NCBI GenBank assembly: GCA_041689995.1 | Contig: JBDNFD010000068.1 | Coordinates: forward strand, 1-6,586 | Direction: 5' to 3' | Source: DASSWG01 sp041689995 | Lineage (GTDB): Bacteria; Bacteroidota; Bacteroidia; Flavobacteriales; Flavobacteriaceae | Length of the DNA: 6,586 nt | Notes under the pieces: model-generated | Database searches by the model: none | Told to the model about the DNA's origin: nothing | What the model saw: the letters and a program-made list of their open reading frames with translations, nothing else | In this document: piece by piece, positions 1 to 4,438 of the stretch | How the letters are laid out: every line of letters starts with the position of its first letter | Numbering within the stretch: position 1 is the first letter of the stretch | Made by a program: the position numbers and the translations under genes

Positions 1-2
1 TA

Positions 3-104
3 AAATACGACCTTGTCTGTTCAATCGCAGTCAAGAACTTTTCGATTGTAAAAATAGGTTTCCAACCCGAGTACTCGGGGCTCAACCAGACATACGAATT
101 GTAA
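3..104 (+). CDS. Possible 3' end of a gene entering from the left (33 codons, no start in window)
   Basis: One plus-strand frame is open from the window edge to a TAA at 102-104 and ends in residues ...GLNQTYEL. The translation has a plausible mix of hydrophobic and polar residues with few rare-looking codons. If real, this gene converges on the leftward DUF6122 gene, with about 75 bases between the two stops. I do not recognise a family. A second plus-strand frame is also open from base 2 to about 214, so openness alone proves little here. The call is weak and rests only on composition and on a stop placed in otherwise empty intergenic DNA. Confidence 0.25.
   Translation, partial: KYDLVCSIAVKNFSIVKIGFQPEYSGLNQTYEL
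66..79. repeat. 14-bp perfect palindrome
   Basis: The sequence CCCGAGTACTCGGG reads the same on both strands, with no spacer. It is GC-rich in an AT-rich neighbourhood. It lies inside the possible gene end at 3-104, so it could be coding coincidence. It could also be a dimeric-protein site or one arm of a small RNA hairpin, but no T-run follows it on either strand. Confidence 0.5.
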
Positions 105-179
105 ATCGTAGATTCAATATGAAAATAACTACTGACCTCTATAAAACTATTTTACTCGTAACTGAAATATTCGAAACTT

Positions 180-500
180 TCACCGATTCCATAAACAATC
201 CATATAATCGGTGAACATGTGAAATAGCAAACCAATAAAAACGAGTCGAAGGATTTTGTGCCGGATAAAAATTGCTCCCAGAAAATAAACAGCAATCGCA
301 TAATAAGAATGCAATGGATGAAAACCGATGCTGCATCTGTCCGTTAAAAAAATTGGATTGGCAAATAAATGATCCAGATCTACTAGCATGGTTGCAATTA
401 AAATGAGCCAATATTTTTTCAAATTTTTCGGATCATACCAATATGCAATCAATCCCGTAGCTAAAAAATGCATGGAATAATGGACTAAAAACTGAAGCAC
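180..500 (-). CDS. DUF6122 family small integral membrane protein
   Basis: This 106-residue protein matches, from memory, the uncharacterised DUF6122 family found mainly in Flavobacteriia. It is strongly hydrophobic with about three to four membrane segments (roughly residues 10-20, 30-40, 67-80 and 84-96). Charged and histidine residues are concentrated in motifs: H7 and H11 near the start, DLDHL at 41-45, HPLHS at 61-65, and H94 with D98 and D101 near the end. That pattern resembles the membrane-bound metal-dependent hydrolases of the YdjM type, so a metal site in the membrane is a reasonable inference, but no activity is known. The start is a GTG at 498-500: an in-frame stop lies just upstream, and the segment before Met10 contains conserved-looking H7. 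It is the last gene of the leftward group and is separated from DUF202 by a possible terminator. It may therefore have its own promoter, though I see no clear one. Confidence 0.8.
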   Translation of the reverse strand: MLQFLVHYSMHFLATGLIAYWYDPKNLKKYWLILIATMLVDLDHLFANPIFLTDRCSIGFHPLHSYYAIAVYFLGAIFIRHKILRLVFIGLLFHMFTDYMDCLWNR

Positions 501-556
501 GGAAATTTATTGATTAATTATTTTGAATTATTTCAGACTTTGAGGACAGTTGCAGG

Positions 557-577
557 AAAAAAAAGAACTAAAAGTTC
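557..577 (-). terminator. Possible intrinsic terminator after the DUF202 gene
   Basis: Read on the minus strand, a short stem GAACT/AGTTC with a three-base TTT loop is followed directly by eight T residues. It begins three bases after the DUF202 stop codon, where a terminator would be expected. The stem has only five pairs and is AT-rich, so termination may be weak or partial and the downstream DUF6122 gene may still be read through. Confidence 0.4.
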
Positions 578-579
578 GA

Positions 580-921
580 TTATGATATATCGTTACTGAT
601 TTCTTTTTCATCCTCATTATTGGGCAAAAGTAGGTTTTTCAATTTCTTTTCTAAAGCCACGTAGCGTGAAAATCCGATGATGATAAAGACAAGACATAAA
701 AAAAGCGAAATATAGCCCAACCAATGTAAGTTGCCATAACTTTCAAGTTGTAACAACGCAATTCCACCAATCAACAAATAAAGCGACGAGCGTATATATG
801 AAAGCAAGGTGCGTTCATTTGCCAATTTGGTTCGTTCCAACGCCAAGTGTTCCCGCAATAATTTCTCGTTGATGACACGCGGTTTAAAAGGATTGTGTAA
901 TTTGAATTTTTTCTGAATCAT
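580..921 (-). CDS. DUF202 domain small membrane protein (YidH-like)
   Basis: This 113-residue protein belongs to the DUF202 family of small inner-membrane proteins; the biochemical role is unknown. The family signature is visible at residues 26-47, where LALERTKLANERTLLSYIRS gives the typical ...ERT.LA.ERT.L.YIR.S pattern just before the first membrane helix. Two transmembrane segments follow, at about 43-60 and 66-84. The tail is short and charged, lysine-rich at 91-95 and then acidic at 102-111. Length is normal for the family. The ATG at 919-921 is the natural start because the heptad repeat array lies directly upstream. It follows the acyl-CoA dehydrogenase gene by 45 bases on the same strand and is probably co-transcribed with it. 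Nothing in the sequence links the two functions. Confidence 0.85.
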   Translation of the reverse strand: MIQKKFKLHNPFKPRVINEKLLREHLALERTKLANERTLLSYIRSSLYLLIGGIALLQLESYGNLHWLGYISLFLCLVFIIIGFSRYVALEKKLKNLLLPNNEDEKEISNDIS

Positions 922-926
922 GGATA

Positions 927-975
927 TTCTCTTAACTCTTAACTAATAACTAATAACTAATAACTCTTAATTCAC
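927..975. repeat. Heptanucleotide repeat array between the dehydrogenase and DUF202 genes
   Basis: On the plus strand the array tiles as TTCTCTT, AACTCTT, AACTAAT three times, AACTCTT, then AATTCAC, all at an exact period of seven. The core at 934-968 is near perfect. The array fills almost the whole 45-base gap between two leftward genes and contains the TAA stop (967-969) and last codons of the dehydrogenase. It also supplies the leader of DUF202. The unit is related to the AACTCAT units at 3729-3764 and 6386-6586. Confidence 0.85.
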
Positions 976-2331
976 AAACGCACTATATCCCGTAATTGCC
1001 CTTCCAACAATCAACGTATTAATTTCTTTGGTGCCTTCGTAACTATAAATAGCTTCGGCATCGGCGACAAATCGTGCTACATCATGTTCCAATAATATGC
1101 CGTTTCCACCCATAACTTCCCTAGCTTGGGCCACCACATCGCGGGTGCGCATACTGCAAAACACTTTTGCCAAAGAAGCATGTTTGTCTTTCAAAATACC
1201 TTGATCTTGCATTTCCGACAAGCGGAAAACCAAACTTTGCATGGCGGTGAGATTGGAAAGCATTTCTACCAAATGATTTTGAATAAGTTGATAAGAAGCA
1301 ATTGGTCGCCCGAATTGTTCCCGCTTTTTAGTGTATTTCAGTGCATTTTCATAGGCACCACGTGCGCAACCGACAGCTTGCCAGGCAACCCCGGCTCGTG
1401 TCATTTTCAAAACTTTGGCGGTATCGCGGAAAGATTCAGCTTTTTGAAGTCTATCGCTTTCCGGTACTTTGCAATTGGATAAGGTAATCAATGCATTTTG
1501 AACAATCCGCAAGGCCATTTTACCTTCTATTTTTTCAGCTTTAAACCCCGGATTTTCTTTGCGTACCAAAAATCCTTTTACCTGATTGCTAACTTCATCG
1601 CGTGCCCAAATTATGGTAACATCGGCAAAGGTGGCATTGCCGATCCATTTTTTCTGGCCATTTAATATCCAATTTTCCCCATCAAATTTACAAGTGGTTT
1701 CCATGCCGCCGGCCACACCCGAGCCAACATTTGGTTCCGTCAATCCGAAGGCTCCTATTTTTTCGAGTTTTTGCATTTTTGGCAACCACTCCTGTTTCTG
1801 TTCGTCACTTCCGCATAGGTAAATGGAACCCATTGCCAAACCGCTGTGAACCCCAAAAAAAGTAGAAATCGAAACATCGACACGCGCCATTTCTTCCGCG
1901 ATTATTCCTTCCATTAGAAATGGCAAATTAGGACAGCCATAACCTTCATAGGGAATTCCGGCAATATTTAGCTTGGCAAATTTTGGGATGATTTCCATCG
2001 GAAATTTTCCTCGTATCCAATGATCGTTCACAATCGGGCGGACTTCATCTTCCATAAAATTCCGCACTTTCAGCTGAAGTTCGCGTTGTTCGGGAGAGAG
2101 TTTTTGCGCTAAATTATAGAAATCCCCGTCAATTGGCGGTAGATCATGCTGACCTTTTTTCTGCTTGGTTTTCAGCATTTTCATCAGGCCCTTTAATTGG
2201 CGGTCATCTAAACTTCCCAGGGCTTTCATGGCTTCCGAAAGATCAATTTTTTCGTTAATTCTGGCCAACTGATCCAAATCGACGGATTTCAGCAAGCCGA
2301 AGGTGTTTTTTATTTTTCCAAAAAGGGACAT
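967..2331 (-). CDS. Acyl-CoA dehydrogenase, glutaryl-CoA dehydrogenase/ACX4-like branch
   Basis: This flavoenzyme of the acyl-CoA dehydrogenase fold would catalyse alpha,beta-oxidation of an acyl-CoA thioester using FAD. It has 454 residues. The N-terminal extension of about 70 residues is lysine-rich and looks helical; the helical, beta and C-terminal helical domains follow. FAD/substrate segments are visible at 195-206 (FGLTEPNVGSGV) and 227-233 (KKWIGNA). The C-terminal family signature is intact at 405-424 (EVMGGNGI...). The catalytic base is Glu432 in YEGT at 431-434, the position used by glutaryl-CoA dehydrogenase. The arginine that binds the glutaryl carboxylate in human GCDH (Arg94, mature numbering) is Ser156 here, by alignment to the ARVD..S motif. 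From memory the best relative is plant short-chain acyl-CoA oxidase ACX4 (shared WIGN.TFAD, R.VQN and F.DT.KVL motifs). A decarboxylating GCDH role is therefore unlikely. The substrate is probably short-chain, but whether it is an oxidase or a dehydrogenase cannot be told. The gene lies 136 bases below metK. Confidence 0.88.
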   Translation of the reverse strand: MSLFGKIKNTFGLLKSVDLDQLARINEKIDLSEAMKALGSLDDRQLKGLMKMLKTKQKKGQHDLPPIDGDFYNLAQKLSPEQRELQLKVRNFMEDEVRPIVNDHWIRGKFPMEIIPKFAKLNIAGIPYEGYGCPNLPFLMEGIIAEEMARVDVSISTFFGVHSGLAMGSIYLCGSDEQKQEWLPKMQKLEKIGAFGLTEPNVGSGVAGGMETTCKFDGENWILNGQKKWIGNATFADVTIIWARDEVSNQVKGFLVRKENPGFKAEKIEGKMALRIVQNALITLSNCKVPESDRLQKAESFRDTAKVLKMTRAGVAWQAVGCARGAYENALKYTKKREQFGRPIASYQLIQNHLVEMLSNLTAMQSLVFRLSEMQDQGILKDKHASLAKVFCSMRTRDVVAQAREVMGGNGILLEHDVARFVADAEAIYSYEGTKEINTLIVGRAITGYSAFVN

Positions 2332-2354
2332 AGAGGATTGGTTTTATTTCCTCT
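2332..2354 (-). promoter_or_regulatory. Small inverted repeat abutting the dehydrogenase start codon
   Basis: On the minus strand AGAGGA and TCCTCT are separated by 11 bases, and the second arm touches the ATG. A six-pair hairpin at this place would hide the only purine-rich, ribosome-binding-like stretch (AGAGGA) and crowd the start codon. This could lower or gate translation. The stem is short, so chance is a real alternative. Confidence 0.25.
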
Positions 2355-2467
2355 AAAATACGGTTTTAAATGTTGCGGAAATGTTAAAGATTTTAACGGA
2401 CAAGAAAATAGGAATAGCTCGTAAATACTGAAACCCACGAGGTTTGGACAATCAAAAAAGTATTTTT

Positions 2468-3724
2468 TTATAGAAGAAAAGCCTTCTTCACTTTCTCCAC
2501 ATAATCCAATTTCTCCCACGTGAACAATTCCACTTCTGTGGAAACCTCGCCCGAATAAGAACTTTGGAAAAGTTTGGTCACGATTTTCGGTTCTTTCCCA
2601 AAATGGCCATAAGCGGCAGTTTCGCGATAAATTGGATTGCGTAGTTTTAACCGATGTTCAATGGCAGCAGGTCGCATGTCAAAAATCTCATTGATTTTTT
2701 TGGCAATTTCGCCATCGGTAATTTTCACTTTGGAAGTTCCATAAGTTTCCACGGAAATAGATGTGGGTTCCACCACACCGATCGCGTACGAAACCTGGAT
2801 CAAAATCTCATCTGCAATTCCGGCCGCCACCAAATTTTTGGCAATATGCCTCGCAGCATAAGCCGCCGAACGGTCCACTTTGCTCGGGTCTTTTCCCGAA
2901 AATGCACCGCCGCCATGCGCGCCTTTTCCGCCGTAAGTGTCCACGATAATTTTTCGTCCTGTCAATCCGGTGTCGCCGTGTGGGCCACCGATCACAAATT
3001 TCCCGGTGGGATTTATATGATAAATGATCTTATCATTAAACAGTTTCTGAACTTCTTCCGGAAGTTGCTTTTCGACCCTGGGAATTAAGATTTGAATAAT
3101 ATCTTTTTTGATTTTTGCCAGCATTTTTTCGTCATCTTCGTCAAACTCGTCATGTTGAGTAGAAAGTACGATGGACACAATCCGCTGCGGAATATTTTCA
3201 TCGCTATATTCAATGGTAACCTGACTTTTGGCATCGGGACGTAAATAATCTATTTGGTTTCCTTCGCGTCGAAGTGCCGCCAATTCGATCAGTAATTTGT
3301 GCGAAATGTCCAGGGCTAACGGCATATAATTTGCGGTTTCGTTGGTCGCGTAGCCAAACATCATTCCCTGGTCACCCGCACCTTGTCCTTCTTTGTTCGC
3401 GCGATCCACGCCTTGGTTAATGTCCTTGGATTGTTCGTGGATCAACGAGATTACCCCACAAGAATCGCCACTAAAGCGATAGGCTCCTTTGGTGTATCCA
3501 ATATCGTTGATGACATCGCGTGCAATTTGTTGCAAATCGAGATAAGTGTTGCTCTTGACTTCCCCTGCCAAAACCACTTGTCCGGTGGTCACCAAAGTTT
3601 CACAAGCTACTTTCGATTCGGGATCGAACGCTAAAAAATTGTCTAAAAGCGTATCGCTGATTTGGTCTGCGATTTTATCGGGATGTCCTTCGGAAACACT
3701 TTCCGAAGTGAATAAATAGGCCAT
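2468..3724 (-). CDS. metK: S-adenosylmethionine synthetase (methionine adenosyltransferase)
   Basis: This cytosolic enzyme makes S-adenosylmethionine from methionine and ATP, releasing phosphate and pyrophosphate, and supplies methyl groups to the cell. At 418 residues it is complete and slightly longer than the E. coli enzyme (384), with extra residues around 190-230 (acidic HDEFDEDDEK and following). All hallmark motifs are present: GHPDKIADQISD at 13-24 with ATP-contacting His14 and Mg-binding Asp16, Glu42 for K+ binding, the first signature GAGDQGMMFGYA at 115-126, GGPHGDTGLTGRK at 246-258, and the second signature GGGAFSGKD at 271-279 with its ATP-binding lysine. The ATG at 3722-3724 gives the canonical N-terminus (MAYLFTSESVSEGHPDK). 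It is the first gene of the leftward group. A leader of about 180 bases carries a SAM-II riboswitch, so feedback control by its product SAM is likely. Confidence 0.98.
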   Translation of the reverse strand: MAYLFTSESVSEGHPDKIADQISDTLLDNFLAFDPESKVACETLVTTGQVVLAGEVKSNTYLDLQQIARDVINDIGYTKGAYRFSGDSCGVISLIHEQSKDINQGVDRANKEGQGAGDQGMMFGYATNETANYMPLALDISHKLLIELAALRREGNQIDYLRPDAKSQVTIEYSDENIPQRIVSIVLSTQHDEFDEDDEKMLAKIKKDIIQILIPRVEKQLPEEVQKLFNDKIIYHINPTGKFVIGGPHGDTGLTGRKIIVDTYGGKGAHGGGAFSGKDPSKVDRSAAYAARHIAKNLVAAGIADEILIQVSYAIGVVEPTSISVETYGTSKVKITDGEIAKKINEIFDMRPAAIEHRLKLRNPIYRETAAYGHFGKEPKIVTKLFQSSYSGEVSTEVELFTWEKLDYVEKVKKAFLL

Positions 3725-3728
3725 TTTA

Positions 3729-3764
3729 ATTCAGAATTAAGAGTTCAGGGTTATGAGTTAATGA
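3729..3764. repeat. Degenerate heptad repeat in the metK leader
   Basis: On the plus strand the units are ATTCAGA, ATTAAGA, GTTCAGG and GTTATGA, followed by an eight-base GTTAATGA. On the metK strand this reads as AACTCAT/AACTCTT-type units and ends five bases before the ATG. The 12-mer GAATTAAGAGTT (3734-3745) is also present, in the opposite strand sense, in the array at 962-973. The repeat therefore forms the immediate 5' untranslated region of metK, where ribosomes must bind. Confidence 0.65.
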
Positions 3765-3812
3765 GCCTACTTTTTAAAGAATAGGTTCATTTCCTACTTT
3801 TTTATATTCTCA

Positions 3813-3894
3813 GGGAAAGAAATTTGACGAAAAGACTAAAGAAGTGAATTCTGCTTTAGCATTTTTATGGGTTGCAATCAGTCAAATCTTTCCC
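3813..3894 (-). promoter_or_regulatory. Putative anti-aptamer expression platform of the metK riboswitch
   Basis: On the metK strand, GGGAAAGATTTGAC (3894 to 3881) is complementary to GTCAAATTTCTTTCCC (3828 to 3813): two runs of seven pairs separated by a two-base bulge. Nested inside, CTAAAG (3859 to 3854) pairs with CTTTAG (3841 to 3836) across a 12-base loop. The outer stem consumes the 5' strand of aptamer helix P1 and its conserved loop, and the inner stem consumes the 3' pseudoknot strand. This fold and the SAM-binding fold cannot coexist. No T-run follows, so a simple terminator is not supported. Control of translation, or of a more distal structure, is more likely. Confidence 0.55.
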
Positions 3895-3897
3895 AGG
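3853..3897 (-). ncRNA. SAM-II riboswitch aptamer in the metK leader
   Basis: The minus-strand RNA matches the SAM-II consensus as I know it. Helix P1 is UGGG (3895-3892) with CCCA (3871-3868). The loop holds GAUUUGACUG and then AUUGCAA, and the 3' part reads UAAAAAUGCUAAAG. The SAM-II pseudoknot can be drawn: UUGCA in the loop (3877-3873) pairs with UGC.UAA in the 3' strand (3861-3856), leaving one U unpaired, as in the known marine metagenomic SAM-II RNA. Its start is about nine bases downstream of the expected transcription start, and it lies about 130 bases above the metK ATG. SAM-II is known from alphaproteobacteria and Bacteroidota upstream of methionine and SAM genes. P1 is short (four pairs). 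The gene context agrees strongly with the ligand. Confidence 0.88.
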
Positions 3898-3909
3898 TGA
3901 CTAATAGCA

Positions 3910-3917
3910 CAAAGATA
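3910..3917 (-). promoter_or_regulatory. metK promoter, -7 element
   Basis: The minus strand reads TATCTTTG here, an exact match to the Bacteroidota -7 consensus TAnnTTTG. Transcription would begin near 3904, just before the riboswitch, which supports both calls. No clear TTTG/TTG -33 element is found at the usual spacing. Confidence 0.55.
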
Positions 3918-3933
3918 ACAAAAACGAATTTAA

Positions 3934-3962
3934 TTTGAGGTTCCGATTTGTTTATAAATTTC
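3934..3962 (+). promoter_or_regulatory. Weak candidate promoter for the OsmC operon
   Basis: A TTTG at 3934-3937 could serve as the -33 element, and TAAATTTC at 3955-3962 matches TAnnTTTG at seven of eight positions. The 17-base spacer is a little short for the Bacteroidota pattern. TAAATTCG at 3980-3987 is an alternative -7 with no -33 partner. The region is divergent from, and overlaps the upstream part of, the metK promoter. Confidence 0.22.
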
Positions 3963-4002
3963 GGAAACCCAATTTTCACTAAATTCGCAAAAATCCTTTT
4001 AT

Positions 4003-4425
4003 ATGAAAATTACTTTATCCCGATTGAATCAGAACTTTCATTTTGAAACGGAAAATGAACGCGGAAATGTGGTGGAATTGGATAATTCTTCCGAAGAAAA
4101 TCCGCAAGGAGCCAGTCCGATGGAATTGTTGTTAATGGGAATTGCAGGTTGCAGCAGCATCGATATTGTTTCCATTTTAAGAAAAAAGCATTTAGAACTT
4201 TCAGCCCTGAATATGGAAGTGGAAGGAAAACGAATAGCGGGCGCAGTACCAAATGTTTTTACAGAGATACATTTGAAAATTTTTATGCAAGGGGAAATTC
4301 CTGAAAACAAAGCGCAACGCGCAGTAGAACTCTCACTCGAAAAATATTGTTCGGTCGCGAAAATGTTGGAAAAAACAGCAAAAATTGAGTACGCTATTTT
4401 TTTGAACGACAAAGCACTTTCTTGA
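4003..4425 (+). CDS. OsmC/Ohr-family protein (YhfA-like)
   Basis: This 140-residue cytosolic protein has the OsmC fold. OsmC and Ohr relatives reduce organic or hydroperoxides through a pair of cysteines; the YhfA subgroup is poorly characterised. Both expected cysteines are present: Cys50 in GIAGCSSIDIV at the start of the central helix, and Cys116 in EKYCSVAKML. Their spacing of 66 residues equals that of E. coli OsmC (Cys59/Cys125). The N-terminal strand-rich part and the NPQGASPMELLL segment (33-44), where family members usually read G..P.ELLL, are typical. It is full length. The ATG at 4003 is preceded by AT-rich DNA with no strong ribosome-binding site, as is usual here. It is the first gene of a rightward group; the barrel gene starts 13 bases after its stop. 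A shared envelope or oxidative stress role is an inference from position only. Confidence 0.9.
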   Translation: MKITLSRLNQNFHFETENERGNVVELDNSSEENPQGASPMELLLMGIAGCSSIDIVSILRKKHLELSALNMEVEGKRIAGAVPNVFTEIHLKIFMQGEIPENKAQRAVELSLEKYCSVAKMLEKTAKIEYAIFLNDKALS

Positions 4426-4438
4426 TTTTTATGACCAA

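Noticed and set aside
2..214. Second open plus-strand frame at the left edge, with an ATG at 119
   Set aside because: It runs antisense into DUF6122 and its translation resembles no family; the frame ending at 104 looks more protein-like, though still weak.
139..411. Minus-strand 90-codon frame overlapping DUF6122
   Set aside because: DUF6122 in the other frame has family motifs and membrane helices; this frame has no coherent features.
1126..1822. Plus-strand open frames opposite the acyl-CoA dehydrogenase
   Set aside because: They lie antisense to a strongly supported family member, with no recognisable motifs and cysteine/proline-rich translations typical of shadow frames.
2383..2397. 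GTTAAA/TTTAAC inverted repeat between metK and the dehydrogenase
   Set aside because: Six AT-rich pairs with no T-run after it on either strand; expected by chance in this composition.
2431..2446. AAACC/GGTTT stem downstream of metK as a terminator
   Set aside because: Only five pairs and no T-run on the metK strand.
2454..2469. AAAAAAGTATTTTTTT as a metK terminator
   Set aside because: The stem is purely A-U with a three-base loop and overlaps the stop codon; such a hairpin would be too unstable.
2310..2519. Minus-strand frame spanning the gap between metK and the dehydrogenase
   Set aside because: It overlaps the ends of both well-supported genes in another frame and shows no motif.
2654..3634. 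Plus-strand open frames opposite metK
   Set aside because: metK is certain on the minus strand; these frames have no family features and no start context.
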